Shown: positions 13,424-27,783 of the stretch, piece after piece
Position numbering within the stretch: the first letter of the stretch is position 1
How the letters are laid out: every line of letters begins with the position of its first letter
Assembly (NCBI RefSeq): GCF_012273895.1
Contig: NC_052102.1
Span: forward strand, 10,286,002 to 10,350,001
Reading direction: 5' to 3'
Source: Zerene cesonia
Lineage: Eukaryota; Arthropoda; Insecta; Lepidoptera; Pieridae
Length of the DNA: 64,000 nt
Translations under genes and position numbers: made by a program
Notes under the pieces: model-generated
Database searches by the model: none
Seen by the model: only the letters and a program-made list of their open reading frames with translations
What the model was told of the DNA's origin: nothing

Positions 13424-13650
13424 TGTAATGTTTACACGCAAAAACCACTGGACCGATTTCAAAAATTCTTTCACTATTCAGAAAGCTGCAACTTCGCTGA
13501 ACGCCATAGGCTATATATGTACCACGGGCGAAGCCATAGCGAACAGCTTCCTCAATAAATGGGCTATCTAACACTGAAAGAATTTTTCAAATCGGACCAG
13601 CAGTTCCTGAGATAAGTGCGTCCAAACAAACTCCTCAGCTTTATAGTATA
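13424..13650. repeat. Interspersed repeat, family E
   Basis: It contains 'cacgcaaaaaccactggacc', 'taccacgggcgaagcc', 'actgaaagaatttttcaaat' and 'agttcctgagataagtgcgt'. Related text is at 44895-44958 (reverse orientation), 46425-46570 and 53025-53155. The short reading frames over it are products of the repeat and not a gene. Confidence 0.6.
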
Positions 13651-15457
13651 AAGTAAAAAGTATAGATTAGCCTATACCTATCGTTCATCGTGTTTCAACA
13701 GATCAAGGCCCCGTCTCCATTACTTTTCCTAAAAGATCTCGAAATTCATAACTACAATGATACCCACGTCGACGTACGCGACATCGATACGGCCTCTATA
13801 AATGCGGCTGTCGTGTGTATTATTCTATACGGATGTCTGACCGATAATAGGAAGCGAAACGGCATTATAATATATCTATTGTCAGTTTTATATTTCTGTC
13901 GGATACGGTTACATAAATATGGTCTAATTCTAGAAAGCGATGGATTATGCGCTCCTTGTGTGTGGATAGCGGTGAGCGGTGAAGATTTTAATTTATACAG
14001 ACATATTTTGTTCTCCAGTGCTAGTTTCCCAATGCTAGTTCTGCAACACTAATTTCCGTCCGCGGCTTCGCTCGCGTAGATAAAGGAAATCTTAGACAGA
14101 TCCCGGGATCGGGATTTACCCGCATAGATCCCGTGTTAAAACTACGTCCTTTTTCAATTCTCCCAAAATAAATCTATACAAAATTTCATTAAAATCGGCT
14201 CATGCGTTCATTACTTATGAATAGTATAACACGTTTGTCTTGTAGGTACATAAATTTGCATTTGATCCTGCAAGTGATTTTTAATATATTTGTGCGTATT
14301 TATAGAGGGCAAGGGATCTTCTAAAACAAAGCTTACTCATTATAAAGGGCCTAAGACCCATTGTCCGATGTAAATTTGCTGTCACAGGTTTAACGGATTT
14401 ATCAATAATGCATTATTGATCGAAGCAATAATAGCATAATCATTCTAATGGCTTAATTTGATATAATGATATGACGTCAAATATTTGTAATAATATACCG
14501 TTATTTTTGTATCACCTAGGTCCGTCGTCCGGTCGTTCCTTTTCCTCACCCTTCCAATTCTATTCTATAACATAAAAAAAAAAATCACGCGCACCAACGT
14601 TTTTAATTAAAAACACCCAGAAATTTCCTATAAATCAACATCCTCATAAGCATTATATCAATATCAAACCTCCAAACATCAATTACTACCTATTCACACA
14701 CCTGTCTAAAAATCATTAGGGTTTTATTGTTTCAAGCACTTGTTTAAACTGACATTGCGTTCGCGAACGTTCGACGCGAGGACGGTGTGTTTAATAACGC
14801 CTTAATGTATAGAGGTGCGATCCACTGCAGTGAAGAATAAACACTATAATATAATATACGCTAATTTGATGGTGTGACGAAAACATTGTGTTTTGCGTAT
14901 GATTGATACAATAAAAAACAATCATAATGATCCCTCGTAATCATTTCGTTAAACGTTTAAAAAAAAATGGTTGCCTGTAAAGTTGGTTTTACGGGCGAAG
15001 ATTTTACGTGACAACGTCTTTTTCTCGGTAGAATATTTATTGATATGAATATTATTAAATTGCACAATAGGAACAAGGAATTGAATGAAAATAAGAATTG
15101 CACAAATTTTAATTATAGAAAATATATTTTGTTTACTAAAAAGACAGAGACAGAGACACAAGCACGCGCCGATTCAATGCGCCTAATTCTCTAGCGCTGC
15201 GCGCGCGGCGGACCGATCATAGTTCGGTGACTCATCGTAACGTTACCGGGCGTTACACTTTTTCATGAGTGACTCCGAGCCGCAACCTAATTTAAGACGT
15301 TGTCACGTCAACATGCTGGTAAAAAAAAGTATAACGTTTATTTCATATTACATATACACACAACACAACAACAAAGATGTAAAAGAAAAAAAAATATTTA
15401 TATTTTAATAATATCTGTATGGAATATACCGTGTGGTGTGTTACATTTTCTGAAATG

Positions 15458-15662
15458 GGTCTTGACACAGTATGGTGCCAAGTAGTAGTAGGCTGCGTAT
15501 ACAGCGCTGATTGAAAATCCAATAAATACAGATTACAGCGCGACTACAGCGCTGACTCTGTCAAGACCGAAAGAGGGTGTAATTTCCTTCTATTGCATAA
15601 TAATTATATATTGACAATCATCCTGTTTTGTTTTTATTTTGAACAGTTTATTGGATTTTCAA
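15458..15662. repeat. Two interleaved inverted repeats
   Basis: 'ttgaaaatccaataaa' at 15511-15526 is exactly the reverse complement of 15647-15662. 'ggtcttgacacagt' at 15458-15471 pairs with 'actctgtcaagacc' at 15555-15568 with one mismatch. The arms interleave (1, 2, 1', 2'), and the text 'acagcgctga' is repeated directly at 15501 and 15546. It may be a degraded foldback or miniature transposon. Confidence 0.7.
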
Positions 15663-16428
15663 TAAATCAAACGTACGCATGTGTTCGTGCGGCACCCGTA
15701 TCCCCGGTCGGCTAGGACCGTCGATTACATAAATGTGTGCGTGCGTCATTCTCGTATAGTAGTATATTAATTATGCGCATGCGTTTATCGCCCTTCCATT
15801 GCTGCAATATTATTTCTTTTGCCTCGTAAACTCGCTGGAAATATGCCGCTTGATTTTGTTCAAGTTTTTTTATTACGGAATGAGGGGGAGGGGGGATATT
15901 TATGAGACAAGAAAAGTCGCAAGATTGGCCACATACAATAACAGCTGGAGAATGGAAACTTGTTTGCACCGTGGTGGTAACTGGACTATTATCACTTAAA
16001 TTGTGCGTGGTTACTGCCTCAAAATTGATTTCTCTTATATTCTATAAGGTGCTCGAGTGCAAACTGTAAGTGTAAGAGGTGTGTAGGTTTATTGAATTAA
16101 AAAAAAATGGAAGGCAAAAAACAATGTTATCTAATCAACCGAAATATCTAGTCATACCAGTATTATCCTCGTGATTACCAGCTCCTGTTATTAACACTCA
16201 TCAACATTTCGATACACGGTAATTGACTAAAAACATTTATATTGTCGTTGCAAAATAATTTTTAATCCTTGTAATTAAAGATTATTTTGCTCGTCCACCT
16301 TAATCATGTTAAATGCCAATAACTGCAGCCGATAATTTATAAATTACAACAATAATGCGCTAAGTGAACCATAAGATATTGTTGTTTAGGTCAATACATA
16401 ACCATACTAAATGAACATTTAGATCAAA

Positions 16429-16674
16429 CTAGCTGCGCCCCGCTGTTTCATCCGCGTAAGTCCGTATTCCGTAGAAATATCGGGATATAAAGATGCCTAC
16501 ATGTTATTCCAGTTGTCCAGCTGTCTACGTACCAAAATTTAATTGCAATCGGTTGAGTAGTTTTTGCGTGTAAGTGCAACAAACGCACACAAATCCTTAC
16601 AAACTTTCGCATTTATAATATTAGTAGGATTAGTAGGACTAGTAGGACTAGTAGGACTAGTAGGATTAGTAGGA
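16429..16674 (-). mobile_element. Lep1-like Helitron, family A, copy 3, with expanded terminal tandem repeat
   Basis: It opens with 'ctagctgcgccccgctgttt', carries the full core, and closes with 'tttataatattagtaggatt'. The element then runs into about five further 10-bp units of the type 'agtaggacta' (16618-16674). The tandem units look like local duplication of the element's own 5' terminal text. Confidence 0.8.
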
Positions 16675-19600
16675 TGTATTATGTACGGAGCTCAGTATGC
16701 CATCGAACGTCACGGTACAGTGGTCAAATAATAAGCATAAACGGCAAAGGCGGTTCACAGTGCTCTCGATCATGATCGAAATGTACCGGTACGTGTTCCA
16801 AGGTTAGCGAGCGTATCAGATGTAAGAGGAGGCGGATTTAACCGGCGTCGCAGCGCTGTGAAATGTTATATATGTCTGCCCCCTAGATGGATTTTTTAAT
16901 TTTGATAACACAGCTACTGGAATGGATGCGATTTGGGGAGGTTCTTAAGGTATAGACCGTGACGTTATAGCTGAGCGAATATATAAGTTCTGAAAAATAA
17001 GTGATCAAATTTATTTCTACTGTTATTAGCGCAAATGTAGTTAGAATACAGACAATGTTAAATATAATTATATAATTAAATATTGCATAGCATTGTATAA
17101 TCCTTCTTCACGCATAAACAACGTAACCGATTTTCGATTAAATTTGGTACAAAGTTCGTTGTGATGGTGGCCAGAGAGAGGACATGGGGTAGTTTTTACC
17201 CAAAAAGAAAAACCTTATCCTTTGACTACTCGGTCGAAGCCGCAGGCGGAAAGCTACGTTATTAATTTCCCCAGAATTTCTTTAGAAAAATATTATCGCA
17301 AGAGAAACGATAAAAAATAGGCGTACGAAATGACTTAATGTATTGGTAATAAATAAGCATCAATAGTCTAACGCAATCATGAAGCAATTTCCAACGAAAC
17401 AGGAAGGTATCCTACGTTGCAAGACGAATAATATTAGCATTTTTAATGTGGAGCAATGCAAAAGCAAATACTCTTGAACGTACCGAGTTGTTCCCACAAG
17501 ATATTCAAATGTTAGACTCAAGACCGACTCGCCTGCTTCATTGCTTATGATGTATATCCATGTTATAGGTCCATGAAAATATAGCGAAAATTATACTCCT
17601 CAAATAAAAATTCTATACACCAAGCCATTTAATATACTGACACCACAAGAGCACAACAGACGGTCTTATCGATAGTAGTGGCCTCTACTTTATCACAATG
17701 CTCTCATCATAATGTAGTCTCCTAGCCATTAGACGATCACGGCCTACATCCACGGCCGGACCTCGAAATGGTAAGGAAAAACATCGTGAGAGAAACCGCC
17801 ATGTCAAACAATCAAAAGTTCTACGACATGTGACATCTGCCAACCTGCCCAGTGTGATGTATTATGGCTTGAACTCTCATAGAAGGCCCGTGTCTCTGAA
17901 GTGGAAACGTGTATGACTCGTGATTTCGTGTTCAAATTCTCTCTATCTAAAGACGATTTAAGCTCTACCTCCTAATTTACAACCACAGCTGCCGGGGATT
18001 GTTTTTGGTATATCGAACTGAAATATTAAATTACACAATGATTATTGTAACGACGATTAACTGTAAAATGACGATTTGTCCATTATACACCTGGCAGTGC
18101 TTATCTGAATATAATAACTCAGCTTCCAATAAGGTACTTGCAATTTCACGACTCTTGAATTATGTATAACTTCATAAACTATAAGTAATTTCGCGAAATC
18201 CGATCAGTATGTTTTATGATTATGTCTCAACCAAAGACGTTAATACTTTAACGGTAGTTAAATGAAATTAAAACAATATTTTCTTGTTAAGTTATTAAAC
18301 AATTAAATGAAAGCGACCAGACACAAGTCTGGCTTTCGTTTCTAGTTTCATAATAAGTTTATATAAATGTGAGTTTTATACCATTTTCCAGCGGCCGTCG
18401 TAGCGTTCGAGAATATTATAAATGTCGTTACAGGAAGGAAAAGAGTTGGACGAAACTACTTTTAGGTTTTCTATAGTCATTGTCTCATATATAAAATAGA
18501 ATTCAATTCACACTACGGAAAAATACAATAAAGTTTTAGTTATTCTTATTCAGTTATATATGTATTTTGGAATAATGATTGCAGAAGGTTTAATTCGAAT
18601 ATCGTAGACATTATTATGACGCTTTCTCGAAACTCTGGTCTCTAAGAAAAAAATTACAAGCAAGAAGTCGCAGGTTTGATTTACTGTCAACTAATTAAAA
18701 GTTTCTGTCTAACAGCAAACATAATATGCGTTATGAGATATGATGTAATACACTTATTACCTAAGGTCATTGATAGAACCAAAATGCAATCGATTCATTA
18801 GAAGTGCCAGTACAAATATATAGAAAACTTAAGACATTTCAAAGTGTATATAAAGTTATCAGCAATAATTCGAGTTGAAGTGATCGAAAATAAATTGAAC
18901 ACAATATTTATCCAAACGGAGAGTTATCGGCTCCCGGCGCGGTTTGTCGTGACCAACTTGTTGTGCTGGGACAGGAGTGAGTACACTTCGGCGTTGCAAA
19001 GTAATTATGTGGAAAACCTTTGAGCCATTACTGAAATTGGAAGAAGGTTGCTAGGCCTTAGATATGTCCAATCAATAAAATAAACATAATTCTTATAATG
19101 TCTGGTGATATGTGTTATTAATGGTGGTGATAGTATGTATTTTATAACATCAATCACGTTCATGTTTATCTGTTGGTCTCCCTTATTGTTCCCCTATTTA
19201 ACTGGACCTTTGGTGGGAAATGCATTGATAGAACTGAAGCTTATATTCTTTTAGAAGGAACGAAATTGATTTACACGAACAAAATCGTAAACGTCTATTA
19301 GTTTATAAATAATTTGAGTTTAAGTATACTCTGAAGACAATTGCTTCTTTGGAGTAGTTTTGTACAGCTGTACAAGACAGTGACAATTAGATATCCGATT
19401 CTGGTGCATTATTGTATTGTGTCTTTCCATATAGATTTCTCAGTGGAGTTTATATCATAGGTACTCGGAATATGGTAATAGCCTCGCCCACTATTACATG
19501 GGCTTTAAATATGTAAGTGATTAAATGCGAGTGTACTAAGTGTTTTACCTCGATGTATTCCTTTAAGGAATACAATTCGATGTTGTTTCAAAAATTAATT

Positions 19601-20915
19601 GTACTAAATTCTTAAGGATGATGAGGTTAAATTTTCTAGAATTGTTTTGTTTCTAATAACTCTTAGGTATGTATAATACCTAGATACCTAGATAATTTGT
19701 AATAATTCCTCATACCAGATTTTGCTGTACCTACACTTCGATAAGTAATGCAGTAAATGATTAATGATATCAACTTCCATCTAGGTTTTTCATTAATTTC
19801 ACTATAAGATGTTATGCACTATGTGGAATCGTAACTAATTTACCCACCACATGTTGAGTAAAAAAGGTTCACTATCCCTTTCATAGAAAGAAATACCTTG
19901 ACCCGCCCGGCTAAAGTTCGACTCTATTATCTACACGCGTAAGTTCAAAATGCATCTGCAACCGGCATTGTTAAGAAAACAATTTCGCTCTCGGCTTAAT
20001 GTTAGTGCTTGCTAGGCAATTATTTAGTGTTGCGCGTGATCGCGTGCCGAACGCACGTGCCCCGTACTAATTGTAAAATAGTTCGTCTTAAAATATCGTT
20101 ATGGATATAGAATTCGAAATTTAAATTGTGATTTTTTTTTTTTTTGTGAATGTGTCTGTGATAGCGGGATTAACTGCGTTTACTTTATTCTACTATGGTA
20201 ACATTTTTTGTAGGATAATATATGTTTATTTATTTTCAATATAAAATTATTATCTGACCTAACATAAAAAAATATTTTAAAATAACATACGTTTGGATAA
20301 TACAATTATTTTTTAAACGTTGTTATGTTTGCATTATCATCAAATTGAATATAGATGCTAATTAAAACGTGTGAATAACATAGAAATTTCTAAAAACAAG
20401 ATAAAACTGCACAACCGGAATGCTAATTTTGTGATTTATATGCTGTTTTAGCATAATCTAAAAAACGAGTGAATTCAGATAGTAGATGGTTTACGAATAG
20501 TCTTTAAAAATGGCAGACAAGGTCACAGTACAAGCATAAGATTTAAATTAATCGTAAGATTTAAATTTTCAAATAAATGTAAAAAAAAAATACAGCAGTA
20601 AATGTATGGAAAATCAGAGTATTTCTACGAGGGCTCTTGAGTATTTTGGGAAAATTTAGACTTGCATTTTTTTAATCATAAATAAATAAATAATAATACA
20701 TAAGTATTAATTCCTCATTTAGTTAGATGTTATAATCGTTGTATATCAGATCTTTTCTAGCAACTTATACTCCTCAAAGAAGTACTCACATTCGTTAACA
20801 TATTTTCGCAGCTGATAAGTAAATAAATGCATAATTCCCGCGCTCAGCGTGCGGCTCTGAAGCGATAAACAGGTACAATAATGTTATGGAGTACTCGTAC
20901 TGTGAAATATATTTT
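16675..20915. other. Gene-free spacer
   Basis: No supported gene. Repeat fragments are at about 17101-17262 (transposon end with 'ggtcgaagccgcaggcggaa') and 17740-17905. The remainder is AT-rich unique-looking DNA without long open frames. Confidence 0.55.
17740..17905 (+). repeat. Interspersed repeat (same family as 1283-1412)
   Basis: 'aaaaacatcgtgagagaaac', 'aaagttctacgacatgtgac' and 'ttgaactctcatagaaggcc' form the fuller copy of the family found reversed at 1283 and in part at 46620. It looks like a LINE or SINE remnant. No intact protein is present. Confidence 0.6.
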
Positions 20916-20919
20916 ACTA

Positions 20920-21135
20920 GCTGTTGCCCGCAGCTTCGCCCGCTTGTTAAAAAAAATTCATGGTACAAACTATAATCTTTTATTTTCCCCTTGGGGGTAG
21001 AATTTATTAAAGTCCTTTCGTAGCGGATGGCTACATCTTAGTCATCATAGGCTATCTGCGTGCCAAATTTCAGCCCGATTTATAGTGGACTGCGCGTTGA
21101 TAGAACTGTCAGTTACTTGGTTACCTTTGCGTTTT
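20920..21135. repeat. Transposon-end fragment
   Basis: It begins 'ctagctgttgcccgcagctt' and contains 'ccccttgggggtagaattta', 'gtcatcataggctatctgcg' and 'gccaaatttcagcccgattt'. The CTAG-plus-GC-rich opening is like the other Helitron-type repeats of this window, but the body is a different family. Confidence 0.55.
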
Positions 21136-24100
21136 ATATGTTAAGATTCCACTGGAGAGCAGTTGGACTCCGCACGCAAAATATTGAAATTAAAAAATTG
21201 GTTAATGTAGATGTTATTTACAAATTAAAATTTCGCATCTAGGATCAGATATACGGGGCGTTGGAGATCGTACGTGGTCCCTGAGTGCTACAGGCTGTAT
21301 CATGTACCACGGGGTAGAGTCGCGGTCAGCCCCACTATTTTCTTATAAAATTTGTCCAAAATTAATCCTCTCAATTACCTATGCACCTTGTTTTGTTAAG
21401 TTACATAAATCTGGATAAACCAACACGATATCCTTATATTGTTATTACGATAAGCGATTAAAAAAAAATTATTGAGATAAGTGCGATAATCGCATACGGA
21501 CGTGTCATTTCATAATTCGATTCATCCGTTCTCACTTTGACGTCACGTGCGTGCCGAGCGTGTTTCGAATAATATTTATCCTTATCTCCTTACGTTTAGG
21601 TTTCTTATGCAGTGGTACCAAATCTTGATTTGATATAAGCTTCAGCAGAAGCGCGATCCAACCTAATAATTTTAATTTTGTATGTGATTGCAATCAATTT
21701 TATCGGGTAAAGATGTAAAATGAAATCTAACAATGGTGAAGGTGATGATTAGCATTCATCATCATCATCATAGTGTGAAGATTCATGTCGCCTTGTGGGT
21801 TACGGGTACAAATTCATAATATTTCTTACTGTGGATATTCTGGACTTTTCTATACGTACTTACCACTCGTAACGTGGACATAAATAACCCGATAATGTTC
21901 TAAATCACCACACGTAATTAATGGAAGCGTCCATAAAGCTTTATGTGTCTTGCCAGACTGATTTTTAACCGACTTCAAATAGGAGGAGTTTCTCAATTCG
22001 ACCGTATTTTTTGTGTTTGTTAACTCATAACACTGCACTGGGTGAAGTGGATTTTGATGATTCTTATTTTATTTGAAAGCGTTTGGTGCTTCCCCTATAT
22101 AAATTTGGTTTATTTCTGATAATTTAGAAGGCAGATTAGTTTTTTGTTAAAATAATTATTTACGACGTACGACGACACCGACGGCGTCGTATCATCGCTG
22201 GAAAATATTTATACTTAGGATTACCTAAGTTTCAATAACCATTAGATTATTGAAATGAAATATTAACAGGCTGTCGTTGGAAATTGCCTATCAAACAGCG
22301 ACAGAGATGCCGAATGAGTATGATAGGGCAATACAGCCTCTGACCGGCTTAACCTGTGAACCTTATTAATTTTTATGCGTACGTACGTTTAATAACAATA
22401 TAAATATACAGTTAATTGCAAGCGGTGTCTTTGTACGCACAATAATAAAGGGAGAACGTTAGCTCGTACGCGATAACTTGTGACATTGTTTTGCAAATAT
22501 TGCCAATGTTTTATTTCTAATTGGCGATGGCCGTCATGAGTGCATATGAGTTACGTATATAATACTCGTATACTCACTTATGATTCTATGTTTCGTCTTT
22601 GATTTGAAGACGGTTGTATGCGTTTATCAAAGGTGCGGTGGATTCTAAATTTTTAGGGTAATTAATTAGTACATTATAATGAAATTCTCTTGATGAAATA
22701 GTCATTTGTTATCAAATTTAATTCACTTGTCTTCAACACGTAATTTAAATATTACATTTTCTCTGTTTGTACCATATTATTTGTGTATTTTTAATACATT
22801 ATAAATTACATTAAAGCGTTATAAAAACTATCTGTAATGTAGTCTGCCCATTCGATTTTTATTTAGGAGGCGTATCGTGAAATGACGTTGGTCATTGCTG
22901 TTAATAATTCACTTGAAAGACAGTATCCGGTACGATAATTCATCTAATTGGTAGCTTATTAGGGAATAATAAAAATCGGATGTATTTATTTTTTTTATTA
23001 AATAAAAGCAAGCAAAACTCCACTCTAACGGCTCTAACTGGCATTCCATTGCACGTATTGCAAAAACATACCTACCTACATCTGACTATTCAAATTGTAA
23101 TATCGGTAAAGATAGGCGCGACGTATGGAGGTAACCCGTCGTAATCCACACGGGAATGCGACCTCACTGAGCAATAATACGTACAATACTTACCGTAATG
23201 ATCAGTTTTAATAAGCAGCCGCAATATCTGAACAGGAACTGCAGCGAATTCCATTTCCTTTACCAACAAATCGGATAAATAATAGGCGAAATATTCAAAA
23301 TTGATTTAGACGAGATTTATCGGGTTTCACATTCAAATTGCTTCTTGTAAATAAATTCTTGGTAGAGAAATAAACCAGCGCCTCGTTATTGGCTATAAAT
23401 GTGATCAAATAAGGCCTAATGGCAACGAATTCAGATCAGAAAGCCCGTGTTCCGAGTCAATTGCAATATAGATTATGGTAGTTGTAATGTCGTCTGGATC
23501 TGTAAATGCGTTTAATATTGATCTTTAATAAAACGTAGCAAAAACCGCCTCGCTCTGGTTATCTACTGGGTTAGTTGGCGCTTTTAAAGTGACAGTCCTT
23601 GGTTTGCATTCTAAAGGTGTTTTCTGTATGGAAACAGTAGTTTTCTATCGATATAGAGGTAGGGTGGTAGTGATAATGTAATGGGAAATTCGCACCGGGG
23701 AAGGTACCACACCCACCACTCACCGCCATAGAAGATGGCGTGAAATAGTAGCATAAGAATGCTGCTGTATTCGCATTTTATTCTGCAATTCCCATTCCAT
23801 TTCTTTATTACCGTCGGCAATCCTCTCTGTATTCTTTATCCTTTTCTACCGTCGCAAGTATTCATGAGCGGTGGTGTGGATACCGTACTTGTTATTTCAA
23901 TGGAAATTTAATTTATCCCGATAGAATTCTCTCTTCAAAAATGGTTTGGTCAGTTTGTATTTTGGACAATTGCCATTTATAGATGTTTTCTATTATAGTA
24001 CAATGGTATGAACTGCTTTTAAAAAATCTCATAATACAGTGATTGAAAGAACATAACATTCAAAATGCATTCATTAAAACTGGAGCAATACGCTCATTTC

Positions 24101-25110
24101 ATTTAAGATAGTTGACCTTTAATCGTAGCTGAGCCGATGTATGTGTTGGTGTGTAAAAATAATTGGACTGTTGGCCGCTGTTGCCGCTTGAAGCTCTCAC
24201 CGCAAATGTCAACGGTCTTATTATAGCCGCTTATTTAGGAAGTTGCATTATCTGCTAGTGATAAAGCTGCTTGAATTCTTGTCGACGTGTGGTCGTGTTC
24301 TGCTGCTTGAGTCATTATCGTGTGTTGGATCCATACACTCAATAATGTATTGGAGAAAACGACCCTCAGTATATAGTAAATGCTCATGTTATTGTTGCGA
24401 TGTCGAAAAAAACAACTCCAAATTAACTCAAGTTCCTTTAAAAACAAGTGTGATATGCGATGAAATGTGTTTTAATCGTAAAACTAATATTATTGTCTGT
24501 TCTGTAAGGAATTATATCAAAATGAACTTTGTTTACGTTTTTTATACGAAGATTGATTTGAGCAATGCGAGCACTGATTTTACTTCCCCCTCTTTTTGTA
24601 TTTTAGTGGATTATATTAAACACTAGCATACTATGCTGGGCGTCAAACAACGATTTATTCGTTTAGCTTCAAAACTAAGGAATTGTCTCCGTTTTTTATC
24701 CCCTTTTTGATTACATAGACCGAAAAATCCTTAGCTAACACCAGTAATCTACTGCAAAAAGAAATAATGATGTCAATTTCCAAGTTTCAAATCTTAGAAA
24801 TTTTATTGTAGTACCTATACTATTTTACTATCTGTGGCTATGCTAGGCTATATATCAAACGGTAGGTCCATTATACTTTTTATAGGTACACGTGCTTAGA
24901 TTGAATGCGTCAAAGCATGTTTCATAAATCGCTATTGTTTCAGTATTCTAACGTAACCGATGGGGCATGTCGCAGCGCCAACGGACTCAAATGACATCGA
25001 CTGCATAATTAAACGGGATCAGTTCAATTACAGTGGAGTATTTTAATACATGTTACTCACTGGTATTTGTTGGACAGTCTTGTTTATATTGTAACTATGT
25101 TACATGTAGA
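21136..25110. other. Gene-free spacer
   Basis: No supported gene. There is a short (CAT)n run at 21756-21771 and a SINE-like piece at about 23618-23870 ('ggggaaggtaccacacccac'). The open frame at 24243-24626 (127 codons) has no recognisable domain, and its plus and minus frames overlap a similarly open minus-strand frame, which argues against coding. Confidence 0.55.
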
Positions 25111-25114
25111 CGAG

Positions 25115-25325
25115 GTGATTTTTTTTATGCCATAGGTGGCCAACTGAGCTGGTGGTTGTTCGCCTGACGATAAGCGATCACCGCCTGTGAATGCGCTGCC
25201 CGCTTTTAAGAAGTAACGCATAGGAAAATTATTGACGAATGGAAAGAAGGAATGGACCGGGAAGGGGGAGGAAAAAGAAACGGACCTCCGGCTCCCACAC
25301 TCAACATTCGAAACAGAATAGCATG
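25115..25325 (-). repeat. SINE-like repeat
   Basis: 'ccaactgagctggtggttgt', 'cgataagcgatcaccgcctg' and 'ggaaagaaggaatggaccgg' are the reverse complement of blocks seen at 47150-47320 and 50930-51030 (for example 'cccttcccagtctattccta'). This is the longest copy in the gene-free part. Confidence 0.6.
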
Positions 25326-27783
25326 CAAAGCATTTGAAGTTTTTTGCTTGAACTCTGAAAAAAACTTTAACAGTTAATGTTTGAAACGGTTTTTATTCTA
25401 ATTCAGTAGTTGAAGAAACGTTTCACGTTAGACTAGACATTGTTGTAAATAAAGTCGAATTTAATACCTAATATGAACATTCGCAGAGGTATTTAACTTA
25501 AAATCTATAATAAACGAACTTGGCAATCGGTTAAAGGTCAATTAACGATATACCCGTTTCTAGATATTTGCGCACTAATATAATATTCTAGAAGTTTAAG
25601 TTAGATCGTATATTTCGACGTCAATGCATGCTATTTTGTACTTAATTTATTGGAGATGTGGATCGATAATATAAAATACGTAATGGATGTGCATGGTTAT
25701 TTTTTTTGTATTGTGCTGCTGTTAGTTGGAATCAGTGGTATAATTATATTGAAGATGTTTATTTGTTGCTTAGATTAAGATTTTTATTCATTTAAGGTTT
25801 TGTCTCAAACATATGCAATGCTATGCTAATGCATAGGCTATTAAATTCGACTATTTTATTGAATTTTAAAAAGTCTCTTTTCTCTATTGTCTTTTCTCTA
25901 TATTTTATCTGGATAATAAATATATTTTTTTTTATAATGTGCTACTACCTACATTATTTCCAGGAACTATCTCCAAGAACAAAAATTAAATCATATTAAA
26001 CCGCTCCATTGCGACTTACTACGATTAAATAAACCCACTCTGGCACTCATAATTGAGAATAGTGAATATTTAAATTGAATTTAAAAATTTTGTGCCATTA
26101 GTATGCAGCCGGCATCGCACTGTATGATTATACGTTATTAACTTATTATTATCGATTCATTTAGGTACATATTTATGCACAAAGCTTTAACCCTGTACGT
26201 TTATGCTTTTTTGCATTCAGTCATAAGTTTTTAGTTATATGAAGAATTGATTTGCAATGATGGGATTTTATAAAACGGCGAATCTATAGTAAAACATTAG
26301 TTAGGTAAGATTCATCGCCGGCCATTTTTGTTGTTGTTCAATAATTAAAAATGTATGCCAAAAGACGTAGTATACCTACTACTAGTATCTCTAAATGTTA
26401 ATATGAAATAGAATATGTTGTATGGGAATCGATGTAAATTATGATATTATGATATATGCTATTGATAGCTACTGAAATGCTGAAAAATGTGATATTTAAA
26501 CATTCAGTTGCAGTTTATTCCGATAGGCATTTAACAAAATAACTAATAGGGTTTATTTTTGTACCTACAGATCTTAATATGTATCGCTCTTTTGCTGGTG
26601 ACCTTACGTGCTTGTCATTACGTCGAATCTCGTACGAGAGGCCTTGGGTCCGAAATATATTTTCCCTTGGAATTATAATGTCAAAAGGTATTCGCATTCG
26701 TGCAAGTATATTTGAAACTTTTTATCGTAACAATTCCCTTAATTATGTGTTAATTTCGTCGTATTTGGGTAGAAGTATGATTAGACTTCTATTCCTTAAG
26801 TTAGGTCATAATATTTTGGTCACCATGTGGCGAAGGATCCTGATACGGGGAGGCGGTCAAGAATTTGTGGTTGATTCTTATTATTTTTCTATCGCATCAT
26901 ATCTGTTGAATTATGTGTTCAACATACTATCAACATAGCATATATCCTGTAGTATGTCATACATTTTTCTGTTTTTTTTTTTACTACAGAGGATTACTTG
27001 GCATTATAAAATACGCCTTTGGCTATTAAAGGATTTTTTAGCCTTAAAATTTTCATTTAATAAAGCAATGCCCGATCCTATAAAGGAACCGAAGTGGACT
27101 GAAAGAGAATAACCCTGAAACCTATCTACCTTCGTCATCCAACACATTATACACATGTTTTTGCATGTGCATTCATTCACTCTTCTCATATGGAAAATGT
27201 TTATAACAATCCATCTATATTATCTCGAAATCGTTTCTAGATCTTAAATAATCTGTTATTCCAATATTAATAGCGAACCGTGCCGATACCCAATTAAACC
27301 ATCTCTACCACTTTCTCAAGTAGGTATATCAGACAAATGACAAACCGTCCACACTTAATGACTCTCAGAAACTGCTATGACAAAAGAGAATTATCGCCGT
27401 AAACTGGATACATTAAACAGTATTTACGATAATACCTAGATCTACGAGTAAATATAAATTAGAGTGGTCCAGTCAAATGTAGGTTGTACAACCTAGCCCA
27501 CTGTTTCCAGTTTCGGTGTTATTTATAGACGCGGACTGGTTCTGGTATGCATATTTGGTTGGAGCAACAAATGTTGCATACCTGGTTGTAATGAGAATTA
27601 ATGAGACGCGGTTTGACGCCGTTAGGAGAGCTCAAGGCGCACGCGCATGGATGTTCGAACCTACAATTTTACATGCAAGAACTAGCTTAGAGAACTGTTT
27701 GTAAATATACCACTAGGTCCCACTTTAATGGGCTTATGTAGTATTCCGAGGATTTTAAGATTATTAGATTATTGTTTGCCAAT

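Larger units (their letters stand above)
11633..16428. other. Gene-free spacer
   Basis: There is no supported coding region. The longest open frames (13690-14052 on plus, 12977-13285 on minus) have no recognisable domain and no splice partners. Transposon-end fragments with the usual 'gcttcgcccgcg' and 'aaatcggttca' wording lie at about 11925-11955, 13424-13650 and 14057-14235. A cluster of inverted repeats lies at 15458-15662. Confidence 0.55.

Noticed and set aside
13690..14052. Open frame of 120 codons on the plus strand
   Set aside because: No recognisable domain, irregular composition, no splice partners, and its end runs into a transposon-end fragment at 14057. Probably chance.
24243..24626. 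Open frame of 127 codons on the plus strand
   Set aside because: It overlaps an open minus-strand frame, has no recognisable domain or flanking exon signals. Probably chance.
26579..26938. Open frame of 119 codons on the plus strand
   Set aside because: Hydrophobic low-complexity translation typical of AT-rich DNA, with no family resemblance.
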